From Enterobacteriaceae bacterium (lineage in GTDB: Bacteria; Pseudomonadota; Gammaproteobacteria; Enterobacterales; Enterobacteriaceae), in contig JALAGK010000052.1 of the NCBI GenBank assembly GCA_022712475.1, positions 1-7,648 on the forward strand: a stretch of DNA of 7,648 bases, read 5' to 3'. A program made the translations under genes and the position numbers. The notes below the pieces were generated by a model. It made no database searches. It saw nothing but the letters and a program-made list of their open reading frames with translations, and had not been told where the DNA came from. Every line of letters begins with the position of its first letter. Position 1 is the stretch's first letter. Positions 1 through 6,668 of the stretch are shown here, piece after piece.

Positions 1-1141
1 GCACCATTCCCGCCGCGCCCAGATAAATAAATTCAATTCCGGCCCACGCCATCACCAGCCCTGCGAGCGGCCCGGTTATCCCGAGTGATAAATCCATAAA
101 CACCGTGTAAGTGGCAAGCGCGCTGCCCTGGTTTTGCGCCGGAACAGCTTTGACCGCCACTACGCCCAGTGCAGGGAAGACCAGCGAGAAGCCAGCACCA
201 GCAAGAAACGCCCCCAGTTTTGCCACCCATGGCAACCACGCAATGCCCACCAGCAGCAGCCCGACCACTTCCATCACAAAGCAAATCATTGCCACGTTCA
301 GGCCACCAAGGCGGTTAATGCCGTTGGGAAATAACAGTCGTGCGCCAATAAAGGCGCAGCTAAACAGCGTGAGGGTAAAGGCCGCGCCGTCCCAGCCTTT
401 CGCCTCATAAAATAGCGTGATGAACGTGGCGATAACGCCAAAACCGGTGGACGCCAGCCCGAGTGCCAGACCATACGGTGCAACACGCCCCAGCACGGCA
501 CGAAACGGCATCGGCTTACTTTTACTTGCCGTGACCGGGCTTCTCGGTAGCGCCAGCACAATAGCCAGCAGCGCCACGCCCATTATCACCGTAGCAAGCA
601 GCACAAGCCCGCCGGTACGGTAAATCACCACACCCAGCGGCGCGCCAATCGCCATCGCGCCGTAGGTCACAATGCCGTTCCAGGAAATCACCCGCGCGAT
701 GTGCGTGGCCCCCACGACACCCACGCCCCACAGTGTGGAGCCCGTTCCGGCAAAGCTCTGCCCAAAACCCAACACCACACGTCCCAGGCACAGCAGCATC
801 AGCGCCAGAAGCGGCGAGCCGGTACTTAGCGCGGCCAGCAAGCAACCCAACCCGCTTAACAGGCAACCGCACAGGCCAAACACCACAATCTTTTTCGGCC
901 CCAGCAGGTCAGCATAGCGCCCGGCGTGTGGGCGGCTTAACAGCGTGGCGAAATATTGCAGGCTAATGACCAGCCCCGCCCAAAAGGCGCTGTAGCCCAT
1001 CACTTCATGGACGTAGCCGGGTAGCACCGCCAGCGGCAGGCCAATGGTCAGGTAACTGGCAAAGTTATACATCGCCACGGAAACGATGCGTAGATTGAGG
1101 CGAAACCCGCCTGGTGCAGGCTCGGTAACAGGAGAAGACAT
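1..1141 (-). CDS. yhhS: MFS transporter YhhS, C-terminus cut off by window edge
   Basis: Inner-membrane transporter of the major facilitator superfamily, YhhS/YfcJ subgroup; the physiological substrate is not established. Reading the minus strand from the ATG at 1141 gives 380 uninterrupted codons to the window edge. E. coli YhhS is about 405 residues, so roughly 25 C-terminal residues are missing. The protein begins MSSPVTEPAPGGFRLNLRIV and is hydrophobic throughout. After the second membrane segment it has the MFS loop 2-3 signature GRYADLLGPKK (about 74-84). The stretches LTIGLPLAVLPGYVHEVMG and SFAGTGSTLWGVGVVGATH match E. coli YhhS almost residue for residue as I remember it. An in-frame TGA lies four codons upstream, so the ATG at 1141 is the first standard start; its Shine-Dalgarno sequence is poor. 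It is divergent from yhhT, the same pairing as in E. coli. Confident in family and symbol, not in substrate. Confidence 0.93.
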   Translation of the reverse strand, partial: MSSPVTEPAPGGFRLNLRIVSVAMYNFASYLTIGLPLAVLPGYVHEVMGYSAFWAGLVISLQYFATLLSRPHAGRYADLLGPKKIVVFGLCGCLLSGLGCLLAALSTGSPLLALMLLCLGRVVLGFGQSFAGTGSTLWGVGVVGATHIARVISWNGIVTYGAMAIGAPLGVVIYRTGGLVLLATVIMGVALLAIVLALPRSPVTASKSKPMPFRAVLGRVAPYGLALGLASTGFGVIATFITLFYEAKGWDGAAFTLTLFSCAFIGARLLFPNGINRLGGLNVAMICFVMEVVGLLLVGIAWLPWVAKLGAFLAGAGFSLVFPALGVVAVKAVPAQNQGSALATYTVFMDLSLGITGPLAGLVMAWAGIEFIYLGAAGMV

Positions 1142-1172
1142 CCGGATAACTCATCACAACCGCAAAAACGCC

Positions 1173-1201
1173 AGTATAAACCGTTCGCCCCCGGCACACA
1201 G
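1173..1201 (-). promoter_or_regulatory. Putative sigma-70 promoter for yhhS
   Basis: On the minus strand a good -10 hexamer, TATACT (1178 down to 1173), sits about 32 nt upstream of the yhhS ATG. With a 17-nt spacer the -35 position would be CTGTGT (1201-1196), a weak match. Transcription would start near 1166, giving a leader of about 25 nt. This is motif reading only. Confidence 0.4.
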
Positions 1202-1234
1202 CCCAATTGCTTTTCAGACAGCCGCCATCGCAAG

Positions 1235-1263
1235 CTGTAAGCATCACACTACACTGTGATAAT
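1235..1263 (+). promoter_or_regulatory. Putative extended -10 promoter for yhhT
   Basis: TGTGATAAT at 1255-1263 fits the extended -10 form TGn followed by a near-consensus hexamer (GATAAT, 5 of 6). The -35 position 17 nt upstream reads CTGTAA (3 of 6), which is tolerable for an extended -10 promoter. A start near 1270 would give a leader of about 20 nt, just enough for the AAGGA ribosome site at 1277-1281. Confidence 0.45.
1243..1260. repeat. Perfect 6-bp inverted repeat over the yhhT -10, possible operator
   Basis: ATCACA (1243-1248) and TGTGAT (1255-1260) are exact inverted complements separated by CTACAC. The right arm is the first part of the proposed extended -10 of yhhT, so a protein bound here would block polymerase. 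The arms look CRP-like, but the half-sites point the wrong way (TCACA-N6-TGTGA instead of TGTGA-N6-TCACA), so this is not a normal CRP site. The binder, if any, is unknown. Confidence 0.4.
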
Positions 1264-1288
1264 TCGCGGATAAAAAAAGGATTCCTGG

Positions 1289-2335
1289 ATGAACAACGCC
1301 GAGCCAGATAATGCCGGTATGTATATGTTGCTTAAGCTCGCAGCACTCACCATTATCCTCGCGGGGGTGCATGCCGCAGCAGATATTGTCGTTGCCTTGC
1401 TGCTGGCGCTGTTTTTTGCCGTGGTACTTAACCCGCTGGTGACGTGGTTTATGCGCCGCGGCGTTAAGCGTCCGCTCGCCATCACCCTGGTGGTGCTGGT
1501 GATGCTGATCTTGCTCACGCTGCTGGTGGGGGTACTGGCTTCATCACTCAATGACTTCGTTGCCCTGCTACCACAATACAACCGGGAACTGACGCATAAG
1601 GTACTGGCCTTTGAGCGTGCAATCCCCTTTATGAACCTGCATCTGTCGCCGGAAAGAATGCTGCAACGCCTCGACTCCGAGCGCGTGGTGTCGTTCGCCA
1701 CGACGCTGATGACGCAGCTGTCCGGGGCTATGGCGAGCATCATTGTGCTTATCATGACTGTTATCTTTATGCTCTTTGAGGTTCGCCACATTCCCTACAA
1801 GCTGCGTTTTGCGCTTAACAACCCGCGAATTCATATTGCTGGATTGCACCGCGCGCTAAAGGGCGTGAGCCACTACCTTGCGCTCAAAACCGTAATAAGC
1901 CTGGCTACCGGGCTGATTATCTGGCTGGGGCTAACGCTGCTCGATGTCCAGTTTGCGCTAATGTGGGGCGTCTTTGGCTTTTTACTCAACTACATTCCCA
2001 ACATCGGTTCCGTGATTTCGGCCATCCCGCCCATGCTGCAGGCGCTGCTGTTCAATGGATGGTATGAGTGCCTGATGGTAGGCCTGCTGTTTTCGGCAGT
2101 GCACATGGTGCTCGGCAATATGGTGGAACCTCGGGTTATGGGCCACCGGCTGGGTATGTCGACGCTGGTGGTATTCCTGTCATTACTGTTCTGGGGCTGG
2201 CTGCTGGGGCCGGTAGGGATGCTCCTATCCGTACCTCTCACCAGCGTTTGTAAAATCTGGATGGAAACCACCGAGGGCGGCAGCAAACTTGCCATTCTGC
2301 TGGGCCCCGGGCGCCCAAAAAGCCGTCTACCCTGA
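1289..2335 (+). CDS. yhhT: AI-2E family / PerM-type permease YhhT
   Basis: Inner-membrane protein of the AI-2E transporter (PerM/TqsA/YhhT) family. Members include autoinducer-2 exporters and ion antiporters; the substrate of YhhT itself is not established. The 348 residues match the usual family length. Two hydrophobic hairpins open the protein (about 12-52 and 63-86). A more soluble segment follows (about 88-145), then a multi-pass C-terminal half. The family signature NYIPNIG is at 234-240, followed by SVISAIPPM. The run EPRVMGHRLGMS is at 280-291 and LLGPVGMLLSVPLTS at about 305-319. The C-terminus ending GPGRPKSRLP is as in E. coli YhhT. The ATG at 1289 has AAGGA at 1277-1281, 7 nt upstream. 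It is divergent from yhhS, and no convincing intrinsic terminator follows. The gene looks intact. Confidence 0.93.
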   Translation: MNNAEPDNAGMYMLLKLAALTIILAGVHAAADIVVALLLALFFAVVLNPLVTWFMRRGVKRPLAITLVVLVMLILLTLLVGVLASSLNDFVALLPQYNRELTHKVLAFERAIPFMNLHLSPERMLQRLDSERVVSFATTLMTQLSGAMASIIVLIMTVIFMLFEVRHIPYKLRFALNNPRIHIAGLHRALKGVSHYLALKTVISLATGLIIWLGLTLLDVQFALMWGVFGFLLNYIPNIGSVISAIPPMLQALLFNGWYECLMVGLLFSAVHMVLGNMVEPRVMGHRLGMSTLVVFLSLLFWGWLLGPVGMLLSVPLTSVCKIWMETTEGGSKLAILLGPGRPKSRLP

Positions 2336-2510
2336 CCATGTACAGATGCCCGCATCTGTCCCATGCACCACACGGCAGCTGTGAGAAAACCTCGCAGGCA
2401 ACCTGTTGCAGAGGCTGTTGTACGGTTTACGCAACCGCACAATTCGCCCCTCTGGTGTCGCCTCGTCTGCCAGGCTTACACATTACCGTTCACCACACAG
2501 GAGCAGTAAG
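2336..2510 (+). other. Intergenic region yhhT to SDR with two small inverted repeats
   Basis: No gene is supported in these 175 bases. Two perfect inverted repeats are visible. ACAGATG (2342-2348) pairs with CATCTGT (2353-2359) around a CCCG loop, directly after the yhhT stop. GCAAC (2398-2402) pairs with GTTGC (2405-2409) around CT. The first hairpin has no T-tract, so it is not a classical terminator, but it could mark or protect the 3' end of the yhhT mRNA. The second has the size of a small operator. I could not find a convincing -35/-10 pair for the SDR gene. AGGAG at 2499-2503 is the ribosome binding site of that gene. Confidence 0.4.
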
Positions 2511-3298
2511 GTGCAAATAGAACTGACAGGCAAAACGGCACTGGTTAGCGCCTCAACCGGCGGTATTGGTCTGGCTATTGCGAAAGGGCTGGCGCAAAGC
2601 GGGGCTAACGTTATTGTCAACGGACGCAGCGAGGCCAGCGTGCTGTTCGAGATATTCAACATGTCGCCCCCAGCGTACAGGTGCGCGGGGCGGTCGCTGA
2701 TCTACGTGACGCGCAAGGCGTGGATATCCTGATTCGCGAGGCCGGACAGGTGGATATTCTGGTCAACAATGCCGGAATTTACGGCCCGCAGGATTTCCTT
2801 GCAACCGACGATGCCACCTGGGATACCTTCTGGCAAACCAATGTCATGTCCGGCGTGCGCCTCTCGCGCGCCCTGATCCCGGCGATGGTGCACAGCGGCT
2901 GGGGCCGCGTGGTATTTATCTCCTCCGAGTCCGCACGCAATATTCCGGCTGACATGATTCACTACGGTGTTACTAAAACCGCGCAGCTGTCGCTCTCACG
3001 CGGGCTGGCAAAATATTTCGCAGGTAGCGGCGTGACCATTAACAGCGTACTGCCCGGCCCAACGCTCTCCGACGGCTTTGAAGCCATGTTTCAGGACGAG
3101 ATGCAAAAAACCGGCAAATCGCTTGAAACCCTGGCAAAAGAATTTGTGATGGCCGAACGCCCGGCATCGGTCATTCAGCGTGCTGCCACCGTTGAAGAAG
3201 TCGCGAATATGGTGGTGTACGTCTGCTCGCCGCAGGCTTCGGCCACCTCCGGTGCAGCACTGCGTGTCGACGGCGGCGTAGTAGACGATATTGTCTGA
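2511..3298 (+). pseudogene. Classical SDR-family oxidoreductase, disrupted by frameshift near 2642
   Basis: NAD(P)-dependent short-chain dehydrogenase/reductase, probably cytoplasmic; substrate not recognisable. Translation starts at GTG 2511, supported by AGGAG at 2499-2503, and encodes the first beta strand plus the cofactor loop SASTGGIG (residues 13-20) and NGRSEASV. After 2642 this frame degenerates and stops at 2732. The rest of the SDR continues in another frame: HVAPSVQVRGAVADL, then NNAG, the catalytic Asn in TNVMSG, Ser in ISSESA, and YGVTK, ending DGGVVDDIV. If 7 nt (a second CAGCGTG) are restored at 2636-2642, the reading joins as EASVQRAVRDIQHVAPSV. The protein is then 264 residues, with N113, S141, Y154 and K158 at the usual spacing (Ser 13 residues before Tyr). 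As written, only a 73-residue N-terminal fragment, or a piece from the internal ATG at 2681 lacking the nucleotide-binding loop, could be made; neither should be active. A sequencing error cannot be excluded. Confidence 0.85.
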
Positions 3299-3304
3299 TG
3301 TCTG

Positions 3305-3325
3305 CGCCCTGCGAGGGGCGTTTTT
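3305..3325 (+). terminator. Intrinsic terminator after the SDR gene
   Basis: CGCCC (3305-3309) pairs with GGGCG (3316-3320) around a 6-nt loop and is followed directly by TTTTT (3321-3325), 6 nt after the SDR stop. It lies only about 20 nt before the start of the hydrolase gene. It would therefore end or attenuate read-through and separate the two genes at least partly. The stem is short (5 bp), so termination may be incomplete. Confidence 0.6.
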
Positions 3326-3346
3326 ATTGTTTAAAAAGGAGCTAAT

Positions 3347-4345
3347 ATGGCAAAAACGCATCTTCGCTTCGCCCTGTTGGCCGGGAGTCTGTTGCTGAGT
3401 GCACAAAGTCAGGCGGCAACCTACGGCGAACAGCTTCAGGGTTTTACCTATCCTTTCCCGCTTGAACACTTTGCGTTTCACTCCCAGCAGCAGGCACTGA
3501 GCATGGGTTATATGGACGTACGCCCGGATAAGCCCAACGGGCATACGGCGGTACTGATGCACGGCAAAAACTTCTGCGCTGCCACCTGGGAAAGCACAAT
3601 CCGGGCGCTCAGTGACGCCGGGTACCGGGTTATCGCCCCCGATCAGATTGTTTTTTGCACCTCAACCAAACCTGCCAATTACCAGTACACCTTCCAGCAG
3701 CTTGCCAGTAACACCAACGCATTGTTGCAAAAGCTCGGCGTGGAAAAAGCCGTCATTATTGGCCACTCTACTGGCGGTATGTTGGCCACGCGCTACGCGC
3801 TGATGTACCCAGAACAAACCGAGAAGCTGGTGCTGGTCAATCCCATTGGGCTTGAGGACTGGAAGGCCAAAGGCGCGCCGTATCGCACGGTGGACCAATG
3901 GTACGAGCGCGAGCTTAAGCTGAATGCGCAGAGCATCAAAGCCTACGAGCAAAAAACCTACTACGTCGGGCGCTGGAAGCCTGAGTATGACAAGTGGGTG
4001 GATATGCTGGCCGGGCTGAACGCCGGCCCCGGGCATGAGAAAGTGGCGTGGAACTCAGCACTTATCTACGACATGATTTTCACGCAACCGGTGTACTACG
4101 AGTTTAACAATCTTAAGGTGCCGACCACGCTGTTTATCGGCACCAGCGACACCACGGCCATCGGCAGCGATATCGCCCCGCCGGAAGTGAAAAAGCGCTT
4201 AGGCAACTATGCGGTGCTGGGCAAAGAGGCGGCGAAGCGTATTCCTGACGCCACACTGGTGGAATATGCCGGTATGGGACACGCGCCACAAATGGAAGCC
4301 CCCTCGAAGTTCAACGCTGACCTGGTACGTAACCTGATTCAGTAA
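3347..4345 (+). CDS. Exported alpha/beta-hydrolase with Ser-Asp-His triad
   Basis: Alpha/beta-hydrolase-fold enzyme of 332 residues, probably periplasmic; substrate unknown. The N-terminus is a typical Sec signal: K3 and R7, a hydrophobic core FALLAGSLLL, and a likely cleavage after SAQSQA (residue 23). HG at 72-73 (MHGKNF) marks the oxyanion-hole loop. The nucleophile elbow GHSTGG (139-144) supplies S141. D268 in GTSDTTA and H312 in GMGHAP complete the triad. A serine nucleophile argues for an esterase, lipase-like or C-C hydrolase rather than a haloalkane dehalogenase or epoxide hydrolase, which use Asp. The region from about 170 to 250 is rich in Tyr and Trp and probably forms the cap domain. 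The loop after strand 4 reads DQIVFCTS (99-106), without the glycines usual in DxxGxGxS relatives. Start ATG 3347 has AAGGAG at 3336-3341. It lies between the broken SDR gene and the nitronate monooxygenase, with a terminator in front, so a shared pathway is only inferred. Confidence 0.85.
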   Translation: MAKTHLRFALLAGSLLLSAQSQAATYGEQLQGFTYPFPLEHFAFHSQQQALSMGYMDVRPDKPNGHTAVLMHGKNFCAATWESTIRALSDAGYRVIAPDQIVFCTSTKPANYQYTFQQLASNTNALLQKLGVEKAVIIGHSTGGMLATRYALMYPEQTEKLVLVNPIGLEDWKAKGAPYRTVDQWYERELKLNAQSIKAYEQKTYYVGRWKPEYDKWVDMLAGLNAGPGHEKVAWNSALIYDMIFTQPVYYEFNNLKVPTTLFIGTSDTTAIGSDIAPPEVKKRLGNYAVLGKEAAKRIPDATLVEYAGMGHAPQMEAPSKFNADLVRNLIQ

Positions 4346-4384
4346 CGGAAAACGTGATTGTTGCTTTTTAACTACTTGTTTTGC

Positions 4385-4393
4385 TGCTATAAC
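4385..4393 (+). promoter_or_regulatory. Putative extended -10 promoter for the nitronate monooxygenase gene
   Basis: TGCTATAAC at 4385-4393 fits the extended -10 form TGnTATAAT with one mismatch. The -35 position 17 nt upstream is T-rich (TTTTTA), a poor hexamer. Transcription would start near 4400, giving a leader of about 25 nt with AGGAG at 4412-4416. The leader and promoter edge contain GGAGTTC twice (4397-4403 and 4413-4419), of unknown meaning. This suggests that the gene can be transcribed independently of the hydrolase. Confidence 0.4.
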
Positions 4394-4424
4394 CATGGAG
4401 TTCTCAGACTGAGGAGTTCGCGTT

Positions 4425-5474
4425 ATGGCAGCATCTTTCCTCCCTTCCATTCCTTTGATTCAAGCCCCCATGGCCGGCGTGTCTACTCCCGAGCTTGCCG
4501 CCGCCGTCAGTAACGCCGGGGCGCTGGGCTCCATTGGCATTGGTGCAGCTTCACCCGAGCAGGCACAGGCAATGATACGCCGCACCCGCGAACTCACCGA
4601 CAAGCCCTTTAACGTGAATCTGTTCTGCCATTCTCCCGCACAGCGCAGCGTCGCCCGCGAAGCCGCCTGGATTGCGCGCCTGCGCCCGGAATTCACCCGC
4701 TTTGCAGCCGAGCCCCCGCAAAGCCTGAACGAGATTTATGACACCTTTATTAATAACGCCGACATGCTCGACATACTGCTGGCCGAACGCCCTGCAATCG
4801 TGAGCTTTCATTTCGGCCTTCCCGATGCACAGGCGCTGCTTGCGCTACGCGAAGCGGGCATCATCACGCTTGCATGCGCCACCCGCGTCAGCGAAGCCGA
4901 ACTCATTGCCAGCATCGGCATTGACGCCATTGTCGCGCAGGGTATTGAGGCCGGAGGACACCGTGGCATGTTCGACCCGCAGGCAGAGGACGAGCAACTG
5001 AGCACCCGCGAACTGGTTAAAGCCATCCGTCGGGCAACAGATGTCCCAGTGATTGCCGCAGGCGGCATGATGGACGGTGAAGATATGGCGCGTGCGCTCG
5101 ATGCCGGCGCCGTAGCTGTACAACTGGGAACGGCGTTCATCCTGTGCCCGGAATCTGCCGCTGATGACGGCTATCGCGCACTATTGACCAGCGAACGCGC
5201 CCGCGATACCGCCTTAACCAGCAGCATTTCAGGGCGTCCCGCGCGCGGTATTGTCAACCGCCTGCATTTCACGCCGGACCCGGCATCAATTGCCGATTAT
5301 CCGGTTGCGTACGACCTTACCAAAGCGCTACACCGTGTCGCCAGCAAACAGGGCTGTCAGGAATACGCCGCCCACTGGGCGGGCAACGGCGTACTACGCG
5401 CCAGAGCGATGCCGGCCGCAAAACTGGTAGCAACGCTTGCACACGAGTTACGCGCGGCGCAGTGGCCACGCTGA
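4425..5474 (+). CDS. Class I nitronate monooxygenase (former 2-nitropropane dioxygenase)
   Basis: FMN-dependent TIM-barrel flavoenzyme, cytoplasmic. The class I family oxidises alkyl nitronates such as propionate 3-nitronate to carbonyl compounds plus nitrite or nitrate, a detoxifying reaction. The 349 residues agree with the family. Visible motifs, in order: IQAPMAGVSTPELAAAVS near the N-terminus (12-29), the phosphate/flavin region FHFGLP (128-133), QGIEAGGHRG (172-181) with the expected catalytic His at 179, AAGGMMDG (211-218), and QLGTAF (233-238) followed by CPES. Near the C-terminus, HWAGNG is at 317-322. ATG 4425 is preceded by AGGAG at 4412-4416 with 8-nt spacing. No key residue is missing and the frame is intact. 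The gap of 79 nt after the hydrolase contains a plausible promoter. A relative active on another nitro- or enoyl-type substrate is possible. Confidence 0.88.
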   Translation: MAASFLPSIPLIQAPMAGVSTPELAAAVSNAGALGSIGIGAASPEQAQAMIRRTRELTDKPFNVNLFCHSPAQRSVAREAAWIARLRPEFTRFAAEPPQSLNEIYDTFINNADMLDILLAERPAIVSFHFGLPDAQALLALREAGIITLACATRVSEAELIASIGIDAIVAQGIEAGGHRGMFDPQAEDEQLSTRELVKAIRRATDVPVIAAGGMMDGEDMARALDAGAVAVQLGTAFILCPESAADDGYRALLTSERARDTALTSSISGRPARGIVNRLHFTPDPASIADYPVAYDLTKALHRVASKQGCQEYAAHWAGNGVLRARAMPAAKLVATLAHELRAAQWPR

Positions 5475-5612
5475 TGTCCCTGAGCGGAAATAAACGTCTT
5501 ATGAGCCTGTCAAAAACCGCCATTTCCCCGGGCATTGACTCATGTAAAATGATACATTCCAGTAAAATAATGATGTGCTTTCACGGCAACGATTATCGAT
5601 AAAACATCAGAT
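5475..5612. other. Convergent intergenic spacer with short inverted repeat and a marginal 42-codon ORF
   Basis: This spacer separates two converging transcription units. It contains ATGTA (5542-5546) and TACAT (5553-5557), an inverted repeat around 6 nt, next to TTGACT at 5535-5540. No -10 stands at an acceptable distance from TTGACT. A 42-codon plus-strand ORF begins at the ATG overlapping the nitronate monooxygenase stop (TGATG at 5472-5476) and ends with TAA at 5600-5602. Its product (MSLSGNKRLMSLSKTAISPG at the start) has no recognisable domain or good ribosome site. No plus-strand intrinsic terminator for the nitronate monooxygenase transcript was found. Confidence 0.3.
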
Positions 5613-5636
5613 AAAAAAAGCCCCGACATACGGGGC
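5613..5636 (-). terminator. Intrinsic terminator of the minus-strand acyltransferase/membrane-protein operon
   Basis: GCCCCG (5620-5625) and CGGGGC (5631-5636) form a perfect 6-bp GC stem around a 5-nt loop. Read on the minus strand, the hairpin is followed at once by seven T (5619 down to 5613). It lies 22 nt after the stop of the membrane-protein gene, so it ends that operon. On the plus strand no T-run follows directly, so it is essentially one-directional. Confidence 0.8.
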
Positions 5637-5658
5637 AAAAACGGAAATTTTTTCAGCT

Positions 5659-6651
5659 TCAGTTATTACGCTTTTTAATTTCTTCGTAACGAAAGTACAT
5701 ATCGCAGCCGGTCAAAAATTCATTATGCCAGTGCCAGTACAGGTGCAGGAAATAGTAACCTATGCATGGCAGCGCGCAGAGGACATAATAAACTTCAAAT
5801 ATCGCGGGGGCATTCACCAGCGAGAGTAAAACACTCACCAGCATAATCCATACGCATTGCACCACCAGCAGAATAAGCATCCTGACGATAAACACGTGAC
5901 TTTGCAGCCCAGTGAAAAACGTCGTCTGGGGCGAAAAGTCGATTTCTTTTAAAAACATCCGACCCAGAAAAATATAGCGCTTTGACAGCCGTGCAAAAAT
6001 CAGGTTAATCGCCAGTACCACCGCGCACAAAATCAGCATAGCCACCATCAACTTTGCCGAGAAAAAACCGTCACGTAATGTAAAGTCCGCATTCGCCTTT
6101 AACGGATTGATGGACAGCACGTTCACCATGACCGTGAGGACCACAAAACAGGCCACATACTGCGACAAGCTTTTATATTTCACACCGCTGGAAACCTGCG
6201 TCAAAACCTGTGTTACGTAGACCGGCCTGAGTGCACGAAACACCAGAAAAACCAGCAGCGGCGAGACCAGGAAAAGCGCAATAATGCTGTAAACCGCAGA
6301 CGGTAGCCACAGACATGCCTGCACCAGCAGCCAGAATACCCCCACAGCAATCAGGCTCACCACTGTTGGGCGGGTGAAAAACGCCAGCAAAGGCGAACAG
6401 GTTTTCCCCTCGAAGCTCTCTACATCCACTCGCCCGATAACACAACTATAAGCCCAGTACGACTTAAGCTCATAAATCAGGTTAAACAGCGTGATAGCGA
6501 GAATGACCGCAACCGGCCAGGCATCCGCAGGCGTGAGGCGATAATCGTTATTCTTCCAGTAAAAACCCAGTACAACCCACAGGATAAAATAAAAGAACGG
6601 CAGGATTCTTTTGTCCTGGAAACGAATAAATTTGAAATAATCAGGGATCAT
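5659..6651 (-). CDS. Polytopic inner-membrane protein of unknown family, about 8 TM segments
   Basis: I do not recognise this 330-residue protein. Hydrophobic segments suited to span the membrane lie at about 16-32, 46-62, 94-114, 118-139, 163-180, 200-220, 253-279 and 283-305. The basic, polar C-terminus ends YFRYEEIKKRNN, and an even number of spans would put both ends on the same, probably cytoplasmic, side. The longest hydrophilic stretches are about 63-90 and 221-250. An aromatic/His cluster, YWHWHNEF, sits at the end of the last span. There is no obvious nucleotide-binding motif, MFS loop signature or acyltransferase HxxxxD. The ATG at 6651 is 17 nt after the acyltransferase stop, with GGTGA close upstream at short spacing. 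It is therefore probably translated from the same mRNA and is the last gene before the terminator. A transporter, flippase-like or membrane-enzyme role for the neighbour's product is conceivable but unproven. Confidence 0.75.
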   Translation of the reverse strand: MIPDYFKFIRFQDKRILPFFYFILWVVLGFYWKNNDYRLTPADAWPVAVILAITLFNLIYELKSYWAYSCVIGRVDVESFEGKTCSPLLAFFTRPTVVSLIAVGVFWLLVQACLWLPSAVYSIIALFLVSPLLVFLVFRALRPVYVTQVLTQVSSGVKYKSLSQYVACFVVLTVMVNVLSINPLKANADFTLRDGFFSAKLMVAMLILCAVVLAINLIFARLSKRYIFLGRMFLKEIDFSPQTTFFTGLQSHVFIVRMLILLVVQCVWIMLVSVLLSLVNAPAIFEVYYVLCALPCIGYYFLHLYWHWHNEFLTGCDMYFRYEEIKKRNN

Positions 6652-6668
6652 AAGTCACCGCGAACGTC

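Noticed and set aside
1243..1260. CRP-binding site
   Set aside because: The half-sites are in the wrong relative orientation (TCACA-N6-TGTGA), so the consensus TGTGA-N6-TCACA is not met.
1522..1529. Chi octamers GCTGGTGG (also 2164-2171 plus; 247-254, 5862-5869, 7025-7032 minus)
   Set aside because: All lie in coding sequence rich in CTG and GTG codons, or their complement, and are expected by composition; no special role inferred.
1249..1791. 180-codon minus-strand ORF antisense to yhhT
   Set aside because: yhhT in the opposite frame is a strong family match; the antisense product is low-complexity Ser/Thr-rich, a codon-bias artefact.
2470..2495. Lac-promoter-like string CCAGGCTTACACATTACCG
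   Set aside because: The -35-like part has no -10 hexamer at a suitable distance before the SDR start; resemblance taken as chance.
2650..2700. Programmed ribosomal frameshift in the SDR gene
   Set aside because: No slippery heptamer followed by a stem-loop or pseudoknot is visible at the break, and classical SDRs are not known to use one; mutation is simpler.
4395..4412. Five-codon leader ORF (ATG GAG TTC TCA GAC TGA) before the nitronate monooxygenase
   Set aside because: It has no ribosome site and would begin upstream of the expected transcription start; no regulatory residues or hairpins accompany it.
2336..5474. Insertion sequence or integrase borders around the accessory genes
   Set aside because: No transposase or integrase fragment, terminal inverted repeats or tRNA end was found in this stretch; the insertion idea rests on gene order only.
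5575..5829. Plus-strand 84-codon ORF starting with GTG
   Set aside because: It runs through the minus-strand terminator and then antisense to the end of the membrane-protein gene, with no ribosome site or domain; a shadow ORF.
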